From contig NZ_BMOY01000012.1 of NCBI RefSeq assembly GCF_014647315.1, positions 1 through 64,000 of the forward strand: 64,000 nt of DNA. Reading direction: 5' to 3'. The notes below the pieces were generated by a model. That model was not told where the DNA came from and did no database searches. It worked only from the letters and a program-made list of their open reading frames with translations. The position numbers and the translations under genes were made by a program. Positions 40,086 through 50,497 of the stretch are shown here, in pieces. This DNA comes from Paenalicyclobacillus cellulosilyticus. GTDB taxonomy: Bacteria; Bacillota; Bacilli; Alicyclobacillales; Alicyclobacillaceae. Position 1 is the first letter of the stretch. Each line of letters begins with the position of its first letter.

Positions 40086-43000
40086 TTGGACTTGAACGCC
40101 TTCACGACGCAGTTCGTCCGCGAACACGACGCTTGCGGGATCTTCTCCCGCATCGAAAAGACGGGGGTGCCGAGTCACAAAACGGTTCGGGCGGGTGTCG
40201 AAGCGCTCAAGGCCCTGCGTCACCGGGCCGGGTACGTCCTGAACGAGGGTGACGGGTGCGGCCTGTTGCTCGACATCCCGCGGCCGTTGTGGCGGCGATG
40301 GCTCGCGGAGCCGGGGCGTGCGGACGCGGTGGACGATGCGCGGTTTTTCGTCGCCCATCTGCTCGTCCAGCGCGCGTCGTTTGACGACGCGATGGCTGCC
40401 GTGCGCCAGCAACTGGCCGATGCAGGATGCAACATCTTGATGGAACGGATCGACCAAGTGGACGGGGACGCCCTGGGGCCGCTGGCGCGCCGGGAGAATC
40501 CGGTGTTCGTCCAGGTGGCCGGTTTGGCGCCGGAGCCGTCCGATGCGCCGCTGTACCGCTTGGCGGTGGCGCTGGAGAAGCGCGCCGGGGTGCACGTGGC
40601 GTCCATCAGCCGCACGGTCGTCGTATATAAGGTGGTCGGCGACGGGGACACGCTGTGGCGGTTTTACCCGGACTTGCGGGATCCTGATTGCGTGTCGGTC
40701 TTCGTCTTGGCGCATACGCGCTATTCGACGAACACGGCGACGTCGTTCTCGCGCGTGCAGCCGTTCAACCTCCTCGGCCACAACGGAGAGATCAACACCA
40801 TCACGCGCTTCTTCGCCGAGGCAGGGATGATAGGTGTCGATCTCGACCCTGGCTTCAGCGATTCGCAGATGGTCAACGGGGCCCTGCACGCGCTGACGGC
40901 GGAGCGTGGCTGGACGCTGTTTGAAGCGGCGGAGCTGTTCTTCCCGCCCATCATCAACGAGATCAAGCAGATGGCGCCCGAGTTGTCGGACATGTACATG
41001 TTCCTGCGCTCGCTGTGGGGTCCTTTCAGCCAGGGCCCGGCGGCCATCATGATGCGGTTCGGCAACGAGGCGGTGTACTCGGTCGACGCGCTCGGGTTGC
41101 GCCCGATGTGGCTGGTGGAGACCAAGGACGCGTACTGCTTCAGCTCTGAGCAGGGCATCGTGCCGGCCGACCTGTGGGTGGCTGATCCCAAGCCGCTGTC
41201 GCCGGGTGAGAAAATCGGCGTCGTCATGGAGCCAAACGGCGTGCGCCTTTACAGCTACCCGGAGCTGCAGCGCGTGGTGCTGGAGCGGATCAGCCAGCGG
41301 TTCCAGTTCGCCGGCGAGGGCAAGAACATCCACTTCGCGGGGCCGTTCTCCGAACAGCGCGAGGTCGTGGCACACCCGGAGCGGGACCACAAGCCGCTCG
41401 CCATCCGGGCAGCCGCGTTCGGATGGCGGGAAGACGACTACAAGATGCTCGAGTTCGAGGCGCAGACGGGCGCCGAGCCCATCCGTTCGCTCGGGTACGA
41501 CGGCCCGTTGGCGGCGCTCGATCCGTCGCTGCGCCTTTTGTCGGACTTCTTGCAGGAGACGGTTGCCGTCGTGACCAACCCGGCCATCGACCGGGAGCGC
41601 GAGATTGAGCACTTCAGCACACGCACGGTGCTCGGGCGGCGCCCGTCCATCTCGGGGTTGTACAAGGAAGCGCCGCGCATCGAATTGCAGTCGCCGCTGC
41701 TCTTTGAGGAGTTGCCGGAGGAGACCGGGATCTCGCGCGAGGACATCCAGGCGCTTGCGCACCGCCACGGCACGCTCTGCCTGGAGGACGCGCTGGCGGC
41801 GTTGCACACCAGCCCGTACGGCACGGTGGAGATCCTCATCCATCGCGAAGGCGGGGAGTCGGTGGAGCATGCGCTCGAGCGGTTCCGCCGCGAGGCGCTC
41901 GAGGCGGTGCAAGCCGGGGCGAACGTCATCGTGCTCGACGACCGCCTGACGTTCATCCGCGGTGCGCACGTCGATCCGTTCCTCGCCGTGGCCGCGGTGC
42001 ACAAGGCCCTGCAGCGGCCGGCCTCGAGCCAGGGCGGCGAGCACCTGCGCCGGCGCACGAGCCTGGTGCTGCGCAGCGGCGGCCTGCGCAACCTGCATGA
42101 CATCATGGTGGCCATCGGCCTTGGTGCCGACGCCGTCGTGCCATACCTCATGTGGGAGGTGGCGGCGAGCAAGGGCAGCATCCAGGCGGTGGAGAACCTC
42201 TACAGCGCGCTGTGCAAGGGGATCGAGAAGGTCATCTCGACCATCGGCATCCATGAACTGCGCGGATACGAGCGGCTTTTCTCCGCCATCGGCCTTGCCA
42301 ATCCGATAGCGGACATCTTGGGCGTGCCCAACTTCTGCGGCGCGGACCAGGTCGGGTACGGCTTTTCCGACATGGAGCGCGAGGCGCACGAGCGGCAGGA
42401 GATCTACGACACGCCGGAGGAGCGCAAGCTCAAGCGCCAGCGCAGCTACCATCTGTATCCGCGCATCTGGAAGGTTGCGGGCGATGTGGCGCAAGGTACG
42501 GCGGCGTACGACACCTTCGCCCAAAAGCTGCATGAGCTGGAGCGGGAGAACCCCATCAACCTGCGCCACTTGCTCGACATCCGGTTCCCGGATCAGAGCC
42601 GTGTCGAGCCGGAGGCGGTGGATACGTCGGTGGACATCCACCAGTACCCCATCGTCATCAGTTCGATGTCGTTCGGGTCGCAGAACGAGATCGCGTACCG
42701 CGCGTACGCGGAGGCAGCGTACCGCTTGAACATCGTCGGCCTCAACGGCGAGGGCGGCGAGATCAAGGACCTGTTGACCCGCTATCCGCGCAACCGCGGC
42801 CGGCAGGTGGCGTCCGGGCGCTTTGGCGTCAATGCGGAGCTGTGCAACGGCGCGTATGTGCTCGAAATCAAGATTGGCCAAGGGGCGAAGCCGGGCGAGG
42901 GCGGACACCTCCCGGGTTCCAAGGTGACGGTCAAGGTGGCGCAGGCGCGCAACGCGACGCCCGGCACCGACCTCATCTCGCCGTCGAACAACCACGACAT

Positions 43001-44645
43001 CTACTCGATTGAGGACTTGGCGCAGGTGATCTACGAGCTGCGGGAAATCAACCCGTTGGCCAAGATCGCCGTCAAGGTGCCGGTGGTGCCCAACATCGGA
43101 ACCATTTCCGTCGGCATCGTGAAGGCGGGCGCCGACATCGTCAACCTGAGCGGATTCGACGGCGGCACGGGCGCGGCGCGCGCGCACGCCCTGCGCCACG
43201 TCGGCCTGCCGATGGAAATCGGCGTGAAGTTGGCGCACGACGCCCTTTGCGAGGCGGGCCTGCGCGACTATGCCGAGATCTGGGCGGACGGCGGCATGAA
43301 GTCGGGCCTCGACGTGATGAAGGCCATCCTGCTCGGCGCCAACCGCGTCGGTTTCGGGACCATGGCGATGGTGGCCATCGGCTGCACGTCGTGCCGCGCC
43401 TGCCACAAGGACACGTGCCACGTCGGGATCGCGACCCAGATGGAGCACAAGGAGGAGGCCATCGCGAAGGGCCTCAAGGTGTTCGAGCTGCGCGAGTTCG
43501 ATCTCGCCGTGGAGCACCTGGTCCGCTTCTTCGGCAGCATCGGGGAGGACGTCCGCCGCTTGACCGCGCGCCTTGGCGCGACCCGCACGCAGGATTTGGT
43601 CGGCCGGCGCGACCTGCTCGAGCAACTGCTCGGGCTCGACCGGGTGGACCTCTCCTGGTTGACGCAGTACGAGCAGCGGTACATCGGTCGCGGGACGCGC
43701 ATCGTATACCGCACGTTCGAAGAGGAGCAGGCGGCCGAAACCGCGGTGGCGGCCACCCTGGCCATGGCGGTCGGCACCGATGTCGCCGGCCCGGTGGCGG
43801 TCGATCCCGGCCTGCAATTGGTGCAGGGTGCTGCGGGTGTGACCGGGGAGCCGGTCGAAGTGCGGGGTGTGCCGCGGGCACTCGGCACGCGCGACAGCGG
43901 CGAGCGGGTTCGCAAGGGCGTGCAGGGTGACGAGCGCGTGGTGCACGTCTACCGCCATGTGGCGGGCAACGGCTTTGCCGCGTACCACACCGCGGGCATG
44001 TACTCCATCGCCCACGGGGGTGCGCAGGACGGCGTCGGCAAGGGCGCGTTCGGCGGCAAGATTGTGGTGCTCAAGCACAAGGGACCGGACGGCATCTGGC
44101 GCGGCGGTTCGGTCGGCAAGGGTTTGGCGTACGGCGCACAGCGCGGCCTGTTCATCATCCAGGGCAACGCGGACGCCCGCGCCGGCATCCGCCTCTCGGG
44201 TGCGGACGTGGTCATCGGCGGCGAGGTGGAGGGCCACCTCGACGACAGCCTCGGCTGGATTGGCGCCCGGTCCAATGTGAAGGGCTTCGCATTCGAGTAC
44301 ATGACCGCCGGCCGGGCTGTGGTGCTGGGCGACCCGGGCCCCTGGATCTGCTCCGGCATGACGGGCGGTTCCGTCTACCTGCGCCATGACCCGTCGGTCG
44401 GCCTGACCGAGAAGGCGCTGCGGCGCCGGATTGCCAAGGGTGCCAAGGTGTCGCTGACGATGCTCGATGAGCAAGGGGTGCGCGATGTGCAGGAGCTGCT
44501 CGACGCGTACCAGAAGGAGCTGCGCCGCAGCGGCCAGAACGAGGCGGCCGACAAGCTCCAGCCGCTCATCGACGACCCGGCTCAGCACTTCCTGATGGTC
44601 CGTCCGGGCGAAGGCATCACGGATCAGGACATCGCCACCGAGTGA
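40086..44645 (+). CDS. gltB: Glutamate synthase, large (alpha) subunit
   Basis: 1,519 residues, TTG start after AAAGGAAGTGA. An N-terminal glutamine amidotransferase domain has the putative nucleophile Cys17 (EHDACGIF), which becomes the N-terminus after removal of a short propeptide. Then come the central domain, the FMN barrel (KIAVKVPVVPNIGTISVGIV, DGGTGAARAHALRHVGLP), the 3Fe-4S Cys set (Cys1100, 1106 and 1111 in GCTSCRACHKDTCHVG) and a C-terminal beta-helix. It makes two glutamates from glutamine and 2-oxoglutarate. No gltD gene for the NADPH-binding small subunit is in the window. Confidence 0.93.
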   Translation: MDLNAFTTQFVREHDACGIFSRIEKTGVPSHKTVRAGVEALKALRHRAGYVLNEGDGCGLLLDIPRPLWRRWLAEPGRADAVDDARFFVAHLLVQRASFDDAMAAVRQQLADAGCNILMERIDQVDGDALGPLARRENPVFVQVAGLAPEPSDAPLYRLAVALEKRAGVHVASISRTVVVYKVVGDGDTLWRFYPDLRDPDCVSVFVLAHTRYSTNTATSFSRVQPFNLLGHNGEINTITRFFAEAGMIGVDLDPGFSDSQMVNGALHALTAERGWTLFEAAELFFPPIINEIKQMAPELSDMYMFLRSLWGPFSQGPAAIMMRFGNEAVYSVDALGLRPMWLVETKDAYCFSSEQGIVPADLWVADPKPLSPGEKIGVVMEPNGVRLYSYPELQRVVLERISQRFQFAGEGKNIHFAGPFSEQREVVAHPERDHKPLAIRAAAFGWREDDYKMLEFEAQTGAEPIRSLGYDGPLAALDPSLRLLSDFLQETVAVVTNPAIDREREIEHFSTRTVLGRRPSISGLYKEAPRIELQSPLLFEELPEETGISREDIQALAHRHGTLCLEDALAALHTSPYGTVEILIHREGGESVEHALERFRREALEAVQAGANVIVLDDRLTFIRGAHVDPFLAVAAVHKALQRPASSQGGEHLRRRTSLVLRSGGLRNLHDIMVAIGLGADAVVPYLMWEVAASKGSIQAVENLYSALCKGIEKVISTIGIHELRGYERLFSAIGLANPIADILGVPNFCGADQVGYGFSDMEREAHERQEIYDTPEERKLKRQRSYHLYPRIWKVAGDVAQGTAAYDTFAQKLHELERENPINLRHLLDIRFPDQSRVEPEAVDTSVDIHQYPIVISSMSFGSQNEIAYRAYAEAAYRLNIVGLNGEGGEIKDLLTRYPRNRGRQVASGRFGVNAELCNGAYVLEIKIGQGAKPGEGGHLPGSKVTVKVAQARNATPGTDLISPSNNHDIYSIEDLAQVIYELREINPLAKIAVKVPVVPNIGTISVGIVKAGADIVNLSGFDGGTGAARAHALRHVGLPMEIGVKLAHDALCEAGLRDYAEIWADGGMKSGLDVMKAILLGANRVGFGTMAMVAIGCTSCRACHKDTCHVGIATQMEHKEEAIAKGLKVFELREFDLAVEHLVRFFGSIGEDVRRLTARLGATRTQDLVGRRDLLEQLLGLDRVDLSWLTQYEQRYIGRGTRIVYRTFEEEQAAETAVAATLAMAVGTDVAGPVAVDPGLQLVQGAAGVTGEPVEVRGVPRALGTRDSGERVRKGVQGDERVVHVYRHVAGNGFAAYHTAGMYSIAHGGAQDGVGKGAFGGKIVVLKHKGPDGIWRGGSVGKGLAYGAQRGLFIIQGNADARAGIRLSGADVVIGGEVEGHLDDSLGWIGARSNVKGFAFEYMTAGRAVVLGDPGPWICSGMTGGSVYLRHDPSVGLTEKALRRRIAKGAKVSLTMLDEQGVRDVQELLDAYQKELRRSGQNEAADKLQPLIDDPAQHFLMVRPGEGITDQDIATE

Positions 44646-44728
44646 GTCCGGCGTGTTGCGGCAGGGCGAGCCTGTGCGGCTCGCCCCTTTCCATGCTTGG
44701 CTGCCAGCGTTTGGCCGTAGCCGTGATC

Positions 44729-44762
44729 TTGATAAATATACATATCGATGTATAATCATTCG
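44729..44762 (+). promoter_or_regulatory. argF promoter overlapped by an ARG-box-like sequence
   Basis: TTGATA (44729-44734), 16 bp, TATAAT (44751-44756). TGTATAATCATTCG at 44749-44762 resembles an ARG box and covers the -10 box; a palindromic ATACAT/ATGTAT pair lies just upstream. Binding here would block transcription. Confidence 0.55.
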
Positions 44763-44842
44763 AGAAGGAGCCTGATTCGGTCACGCAGTCTGGCAGCGGC
44801 CGGAACTTGGATGCGGAGACACGCCGGAGAGGAGAATGTACG

Positions 44843-45910
44843 GTGACGGTGTGCAGCACGGTCGGTTACGTCGGGCGGGGCAACGCCGTGATTGTGCCGT
44901 TGGGAGAGGGCTACCTCTCCGTCCGCCTGCAGAACGCCCTGATGGCGGCGCATCAGACGATGCGGGGCAAGGACTTCCTCGATTTTACGGACTACACGGG
45001 TGAGCAGTTGGAGGCGCTGCTCCGTCTGGCGGCGGTGATGAAGGAAGCGCAGAAGAGCGGCTTTGCCCACGCGGTGTTGGCCGGGAAGACGCTCGGCATG
45101 ATTTTTGAGAAGGCGTCGACCCGCACCCGGGTATCGTTCGAGGTCGGGATGCTGCAGTTGGGCGGGCACGCGCTCTACCTGCCGAGCGGCTCCACCCAGA
45201 TGGGCCGTGGCGAACCCATCGCCGATACGGCGAAGGTGCTCTCTCGTTACGTGGACGCGGTGATGATCCGCACCTTCGGCCACCATATTGTCCAGGAGTT
45301 CGCGGAACACGCGACGGTGCCGGTCATCAACGGGCTGACGGATGAGCACCATCCGTGCCAGGTGATGGCGGACGCGCTCACGATTTGGGAGAAGAAGGGA
45401 ACCCTCAAAGGCATCACGGTGGCTTACATCGGCGACGGCAACAACATGGCCAACTCGTGGTTGCAACTGGCGCCCAAGCTCGGGATGAACATCCGCGTCG
45501 CGTCGCCTGCCGGCTACCTGCCCGCACCGGACATCGTGGAGCAGGCGAAGAAGTGGGCGGTCCAGAACCGGACGCAGGTGCTCGTCACGACCGATCCGGT
45601 GCGCGCCATCGAAGGGGCGGACGTGGTCTACACGGACGTGTGGGCGAGCATGGGCGACGAGGCGGAAGCGGAGGAGCGCAAACGGGTGTTTGCGCCGTAC
45701 CAAGTCAACGAGGCGCTGTGCGCGTATGCGAAAGCGGACTACATCTTCATGCACTGCCTGCCCGCCCACCGCGGTGAAGAGGTGGCGGCGGAGATCATCG
45801 ACGGCCCGCACTCGGTCGTGTTCGACGAGGCGGAGAATCGCCTGCACGCGCAGAAGGCCATCCTGGCCGCGCTGATGGCGGATGCGGGCGCGTTTGGAGA
45901 GGAGAGCTGA
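44843..45910 (+). CDS. argF: Ornithine carbamoyltransferase
   Basis: 355 residues from GTG 44843, which has GGAGAGGAG about 8 bp upstream. Family motifs: carbamoyl-phosphate loop [29 protein letters not shown], and the ornithine loop [17 protein letters not shown]. The first 40 residues (before [14 protein letters not shown], where family proteins start) are an unusual extension; an ATG at 44942 would remove part but lacks a ribosome site. It makes citrulline from ornithine. Confidence 0.9.
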   Translation: MTVCSTVGYVGRGNAVIVPLGEGYLSVRLQNALMAAHQTMRGKDFLDFTDYTGEQLEALLRLAAVMKEAQKSGFAHAVLAGKTLGMIFEKASTRTRVSFEVGMLQLGGHALYLPSGSTQMGRGEPIADTAKVLSRYVDAVMIRTFGHHIVQEFAEHATVPVINGLTDEHHPCQVMADALTIWEKKGTLKGITVAYIGDGNNMANSWLQLAPKLGMNIRVASPAGYLPAPDIVEQAKKWAVQNRTQVLVTTDPVRAIEGADVVYTDVWASMGDEAEAEERKRVFAPYQVNEALCAYAKADYIFMHCLPAHRGEEVAAEIIDGPHSVVFDEAENRLHAQKAILAALMADAGAFGEES

Positions 45911-45912
45911 AT

Positions 45913-47196
45913 ATGGCGGAAAAGCTCGTCTTGGCGTACTCGGGGGGCCTCGACACGTCGGTGGCCATCGCGTGGCTGAAGGAGAGGTACGGGTACGACG
46001 TGATCGCGATGTGCGTCGACGTCGGCGAGGGGAAGGACCTCGACTTCGTGCAGAAGAAGGCCATCCAGGTCGGGGCCGTGAAATCGTACCGGATTGACGC
46101 GGTGGAGCGGTTCGCGCGCGACTTCATCCTGCCGGCGCTCAAGGCCAACGCGTTGTACGAAGGCAAGTACCCGCTTGCCTCGGCCTTGTCGCGTCCGCTC
46201 ATCTCGCAGCTGCTGGTCGATGTGGCGGCGGCGGAAGGCGCGGTGGCGGTGGCGCACGGCTGCACCGGCAAGGGCAACGACCAGGTGCGGTTTGACGTCT
46301 CGGTCAAGGCGCTGAATCCGTCGCTCAAGGTCATCGCGCCGGTGCGGGAATGGGGCTTCACGCGGGATGAGGAGATCGCCTATGCGAAGGAACACCGCAT
46401 CCCGGTGCCGGTGACGGCCGACAGCCCGTACAGCATCGACGCGAACCTGTGGGGCCGCGCCATCGAGGCGGGCGTGCTCGAGGACCCGTGGGCGGAGGCG
46501 CCGGAGGACGCGTTCGAGTGGACGAAGAACCCCGAGAAGGCGCCGGATGAGCCGGAGTACGTGGAGATTGAGTTTATCTCCGGGGTACCGGTCGCGTTGA
46601 ACGGCGAGCAGATGCCGCTGTCGCAGCTCATCGCGCAGCTCAACCGGATCGCCGGGGCGCACGGCGTCGGGCGGATCGATCACGTCGAGAACCGCCTCGT
46701 CGGCATCAAGTCGCGCGAAGTGTACGAGGCGCCGGCGGCGGTGGTGTTGGTCCACGCCCACAAGGAGCTGGAGGCGCTCACCCTCACGCGGGAAGTGGCG
46801 CAGTTCAAGATGGGCATCGAGCTCGAATACAGCAAGCTCATCTACAACGGCCTGTGGTTTTCGCCGCTCAAGCAGGCGCTCGACGCGTTCATCGAGGAGA
46901 CGCAGCGATATGTCACCGGCAAGGTGCGCGTGAAGCTGTTCAAAGGCCACTTCCAGGTGGTGGGCCGCCGCTCCGAGAACTCCCTCTATCGTCACGATCT
47001 CGCCACGTATTCGGCGGGCGATGCGTTCGATCACCAGGCGGCGGTGGGATTCATCACGTTGTGGGGCATGCCGACGACCGTCCACGCGGGCTTGCACGGT
47101 GCTGCGGGTGTCCGAAGCGAGCCGTTGTCAGGGCAGCACGTGTCGGTTCTGTCTGCAGACGCAGCTGTGGCGAGCGGTGGGGATGCGAAGGCATGA
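45913..47196 (+). CDS. argG: Argininosuccinate synthase
   Basis: 427 residues, 2 bp after argF. ATP-pyrophosphatase loop [16 protein letters not shown] is at the start, then [15 protein letters not shown] and the long conserved core. The C-terminus, after [13 protein letters not shown], carries about 30 extra residues. It joins citrulline and aspartate with ATP. Its stop codon overlaps the argH start by 4 bp. Confidence 0.93.
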   Translation: MAEKLVLAYSGGLDTSVAIAWLKERYGYDVIAMCVDVGEGKDLDFVQKKAIQVGAVKSYRIDAVERFARDFILPALKANALYEGKYPLASALSRPLISQLLVDVAAAEGAVAVAHGCTGKGNDQVRFDVSVKALNPSLKVIAPVREWGFTRDEEIAYAKEHRIPVPVTADSPYSIDANLWGRAIEAGVLEDPWAEAPEDAFEWTKNPEKAPDEPEYVEIEFISGVPVALNGEQMPLSQLIAQLNRIAGAHGVGRIDHVENRLVGIKSREVYEAPAAVVLVHAHKELEALTLTREVAQFKMGIELEYSKLIYNGLWFSPLKQALDAFIEETQRYVTGKVRVKLFKGHFQVVGRRSENSLYRHDLATYSAGDAFDHQAAVGFITLWGMPTTVHAGLHGAAGVRSEPLSGQHVSVLSADAAVASGGDAKA

Positions 47197-48566
47197 AGCT
47201 GTGGGGCGGACGTTTTCAACAGGACACAGACAAGCTGGTGGAGGAGTACACCTCCTCCATTCGTTTTGATCAGCGCTTGGCGGCGGTCGACATCCGGGGC
47301 TCCATCGCCCATGCCCGCATGCTCGGCCGCCAGGGCATCCTCGATGCGGCGGAAGCGGACGCCCTCGTCTCCGGGTTGCAGGCGTTGCTCCAAGACATCG
47401 AGGCGGGCCGGGTGTCGTTCCGCGTCGAGGACGAGGACATCCATATGAACGTCGAGCGGCTGCTCCACGAGCGGATCGGACCGGTCGCGGGCAAGCTGCA
47501 CACCGCGCGCAGCCGCAACGACCAGGTCGCGCTCGACATGCACCTGTACATGAAGCAGGCCATCGCCGAGGTCATGGCCAAGGTCCGGGAACTGCAGGCG
47601 GCGCTCGTCGAAGCGGCGGAACGGCACCTTGACGTCATCATCCCGGGGTACACCCATCTGCAACGCGCGCAGCCGGTGCGCTTGGCCCACCACCTGTTGG
47701 CATACTTTTGGATGCTCGAGCGCGATCACGCCCGCTTCGCGGACACGTTGCGCCGGACGGACATGATGCCGCTCGGCGCCGGTGCGCTGGCGGGGACGAC
47801 GTTTCCCATCGACCGGGTGCAGGTGGCGGAGGAACTGGGCTTCGCCTCGCTGTACGAGAACTCGCTCGATGCGGTCTCCGACCGCGATTATCTGATCGAA
47901 TTCCTCGCCGCGGCGAGCATCCTGATGATGCATTTGTCACGGTTGGCGGAGGAGTTCATCCTCTGGACGAGCGAGGAGTTTTCGTTCATCGAACTGGCGG
48001 ACGCGTACTGCACCGGATCGAGCATGATGCCGCAGAAGAAAAACCCGGACGTGGCGGAGTTGGTGCGCGGCAAGACGGGGCGCGTGTACGGGCATCTCAT
48101 CGGCCTGCTGACGGTGCTCAAGGGCCTGCCGCTCGCGTACAACAAGGACCTGCAGGAAGATAAGGAAGGGGTGTTCGACACCATCGACACCCTGTTGCCG
48201 GCGCTCACGCTGTTCGCCGGGATGGTGCGGACGATGCGGGTGCGGGAGGACCGGTTGGCGGAGGCGTTCGCGCGCGACTTCTCCAACGCCACCGACGTGG
48301 CCGATTACCTGGCGCGCAAAGGGGTGCCGTTCCGGGAGGCGCACGCGGTGGTCGGGCGGCTGGTGCTCGAGGCCATCCGGCGCGGGACAAACCTGGCGGG
48401 GTTACCGTTTGAGGTCTATCAGGCGGCGTCGGATCGGTTCGCACCCGACATCTACGAGGCCGTCGCGTTGGAGCGGGTGGTGGACGCGCGGACATCCCGC
48501 GGCGGCACGGGCCGCGAGGCGGTGCTGGCGCAGTTGAACATGGCGAAGGCTGTGTTGGGCGAGTAA
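47193..48566 (+). CDS. argH: Argininosuccinate lyase
   Basis: 457 residues. Start [20 protein letters not shown] is typical. The fumarase-superfamily signature [15 protein letters not shown] includes the catalytic Ser loop; [19 protein letters not shown] and YTHLQRAQP are also intact. It releases arginine and fumarate, completing the pathway encoded here. It is the third gene of argFGH. Confidence 0.94.
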   Translation: MKLWGGRFQQDTDKLVEEYTSSIRFDQRLAAVDIRGSIAHARMLGRQGILDAAEADALVSGLQALLQDIEAGRVSFRVEDEDIHMNVERLLHERIGPVAGKLHTARSRNDQVALDMHLYMKQAIAEVMAKVRELQAALVEAAERHLDVIIPGYTHLQRAQPVRLAHHLLAYFWMLERDHARFADTLRRTDMMPLGAGALAGTTFPIDRVQVAEELGFASLYENSLDAVSDRDYLIEFLAAASILMMHLSRLAEEFILWTSEEFSFIELADAYCTGSSMMPQKKNPDVAELVRGKTGRVYGHLIGLLTVLKGLPLAYNKDLQEDKEGVFDTIDTLLPALTLFAGMVRTMRVREDRLAEAFARDFSNATDVADYLARKGVPFREAHAVVGRLVLEAIRRGTNLAGLPFEVYQAASDRFAPDIYEAVALERVVDARTSRGGTGREAVLAQLNMAKAVLGE

Positions 48567-48611
48567 ATCCCGTCCCTGCGGGCGGACGGAGCAAGCCGCG
48601 CCCCTTGGGTC

Positions 48612-48640
48612 TTTTCACACTCCGGGAACTCCGCTATCAT
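48612..48640 (+). promoter_or_regulatory. Probable aspartokinase promoter
   Basis: TTTTCA (48612-48617), 17 bp, TATCAT (48635-48640). The untranslated leader to GTG 48756 is about 110 nt, too short for a lysine riboswitch. Confidence 0.45.
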
Positions 48641-48755
48641 AGATGCGTTGGACAACGGGGCTCGTGTCCCTCGTACGGCTGTGCGGAGCGTGGATAGAGA
48701 GACCGAACTCGATAGAGAGATCAAACCATATGGAAGAGAGCAGGAGAGAAGCGAC

Positions 48756-49964
48756 GTGCTGGTTGTGCAGAAGTTTGGTGGAACGTCGGTCGGCAGCATC
48801 GAACGGATAGAGGCGGTGGCCGACATCATCAGCCGCACGCTGCGGGCGGGCCACCAGTGCGCCGTCGTGGTCTCGGCGATGGGGCACTCGACCGACGAAT
48901 TGCTCGCGCTGGCGCACGCCATCGACCGCCTGCCGGACCCGCGGGAGCTGGACGCGCTGTTGTCGACCGGAGAACAGGTATCGGCGGCGCTCTTGGCCAT
49001 GGCGTTGCAGAAACGGGGGGTAAAGGCGCGCTCATTCACCGGTTGGCAGGCGCGCATTTACACCGAGCCGGTGCACGGAGCGGCCCGTTTGGTGCGCATC
49101 GAGCCGGACGGGCTCAGGGAGGCCATTGCGCAGGGGGTCGTCCCGGTCATCACCGGATTTCAGGGCATCGCCGGCGAGGATGTGACGACCCTGGGCCGGG
49201 GTGGGTCGGACACCTCGGCCGTGGCGGTCGCGGCGGCGCTCGGCGCGGATTTGTGCGAGATCTACACCGATGTCACCGGTGTCTTCACCACTGACCCGCG
49301 TGTGGTGCCTCATGCGCGCAAGCTCAGCGAGATCTCGTACGACGAGATGCTCGAACTGGCGAACCTCGGCGCGCAAGTGCTCCATCCGCGCGCGGTGGAG
49401 GCGGCGAAGCAGTTCAACGTCCGGTTGGTGGTCAAATCGAGTTTTGTGGAAGAAGAGGGGACATGGGTCGTGGCTACGGCGACAGGCTTTGAGCAGCGGC
49501 AGGTGGTGACCGGCATCGCGTTCGAGCGGGAGGTGGCCCGCATCGCGTTGATTGGCGTACCGCTCCATCGGCACGGATTGGCGTGCGTGTTCGGCGAACT
49601 GGCGCAAGCGGGCATCAACGTCGACGTGATTGTCCAGAGCGTGGTGCAGTCGAGCGATGTCGACGTGTCGTTCACGGTCAAGGAGGCGGACTGCGAGCGC
49701 GCGGTGGAGATCCTGGGCGGCCTCAAGGACCAGTTGGCGTACCAAGGTCTGGTGCGGGAAGCAGGTTTGGCCAAGGTGTCCATCGTCGGTGCGGGGATGA
49801 TCAGCAATCCGGGCGTGGCGGCGGAGATGTTCCGCGTCCTGGCGGAAGCCGACATTCCGGTCAAGATGGTCAGCACCTCCGAGATCAAGGTCTCGTGCAT
49901 CATCCCGGCGGATCGCGTCGAACAGGCGGTCCAGCGTCTGCACGCGGCGTTCCTCGAGCCATAA
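48756..49964 (+). CDS. Aspartokinase, class II type with two ACT domains
   Basis: 402 residues from GTG 48756 (GGAG 9 bp upstream); the frame is open to 48648, but the family begins at VQKFGGTSVG. Kinase motifs: VQKFGGTSVGSIERI, TLGRGGSDTSAVAVAAAL, CEIYTDVTGVFTTDPR. Two C-terminal ACT domains (VDVIVQSVVQSSDVDVSF, VSIVGAGMISNPGVAAEMF) bind the end-product amino acid. It phosphorylates aspartate for lysine, threonine, methionine and diaminopimelate. Confidence 0.9.
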   Translation: MLVVQKFGGTSVGSIERIEAVADIISRTLRAGHQCAVVVSAMGHSTDELLALAHAIDRLPDPRELDALLSTGEQVSAALLAMALQKRGVKARSFTGWQARIYTEPVHGAARLVRIEPDGLREAIAQGVVPVITGFQGIAGEDVTTLGRGGSDTSAVAVAAALGADLCEIYTDVTGVFTTDPRVVPHARKLSEISYDEMLELANLGAQVLHPRAVEAAKQFNVRLVVKSSFVEEEGTWVVATATGFEQRQVVTGIAFEREVARIALIGVPLHRHGLACVFGELAQAGINVDVIVQSVVQSSDVDVSFTVKEADCERAVEILGGLKDQLAYQGLVREAGLAKVSIVGAGMISNPGVAAEMFRVLAEADIPVKMVSTSEIKVSCIIPADRVEQAVQRLHAAFLEP

Positions 49965-50221
49965 CGCCATCACCCACTCGCCGGACCCGTCCCCTCCCCG
50001 CCGGATCGCGTGTACGGGCGTGAATGGGCACACCGGTGCCAGCGCAGGCGGCGGTGAGGCTCGCGCAACGGATACGCGCAACGGACAGGTTGGATGAATA
50101 CCCCAGGCGGCGCGTGCCATACTACAACCGGTGCGCAGCCGGGCACGGCTGCCACGGAAAGGTGCCCTGGCCCCGCCGCCCCGACGCGGTGCAAGGGAAG
50201 GGCGCGGGAGGAGGTTCGACG

Positions 50222-50425
50222 GTGCGCAGAGGGACCGTCAAATGGTTCAATCCGGACAAAGGGTATGGTTTTATCACGCCGCACGACGGCGGACAGGACG
50301 TGTTCGTCCACTTCTCGGCCATCAACATGGCGGGCTTTCGTTCGTTGAACGAGGGCGATGAGGTCGAGTTCGACGTCGAACAAGGCCAACGCGGTCCGCA
50401 GGCTGTGAATGTAACGAAGATCTGA
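50222..50425 (+). CDS. Cold-shock-domain RNA chaperone (CspA family)
   Basis: 67 residues, GTG start after GGGAGGAGG. RNP1 (KGYGFI) and RNP2 (VFVHFS) motifs are intact within [18 protein letters not shown] and [17 protein letters not shown]. It binds single-stranded nucleic acid. A CG-rich hairpin follows. Confidence 0.93.
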   Translation: MRRGTVKWFNPDKGYGFITPHDGGQDVFVHFSAINMAGFRSLNEGDEVEFDVEQGQRGPQAVNVTKI

Positions 50426-50439
50426 GCGACGGCACGAAA

Positions 50440-50475
50440 CGGCACCCCGGGGAGCGTCTCCGGGGTGCCGTCGCT
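50440..50475 (+). terminator. Terminator after the cold-shock gene
   Basis: CGGCACCCCGG (50440-50450) pairs with CCGGGGTGCCG (50460-50470), 11 bp, 9-nt loop. The T run is weak, and the gene facing it ends at 50498, so it may serve both strands. Confidence 0.65.
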
Positions 50476-50497
50476 TGGGGTGGTTCGGCACGGTCGG

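Noticed and set aside
39969..44759. A 1,596-codon open frame on the minus strand opposite glutamate synthase
   Set aside because: It mirrors the codon pattern of gltB in a high-G+C sequence; the protein is rich in His, Arg and Asp, with no domain, while gltB on the plus strand is unmistakable.
48648..48755. Long N-terminal extension of aspartokinase, or a lysine riboswitch in its leader
   Set aside because: The family starts at VQKFGGTS, and GTG 48756 has a good ribosome site. The leader of about 110 nt is too short for a lysine riboswitch.
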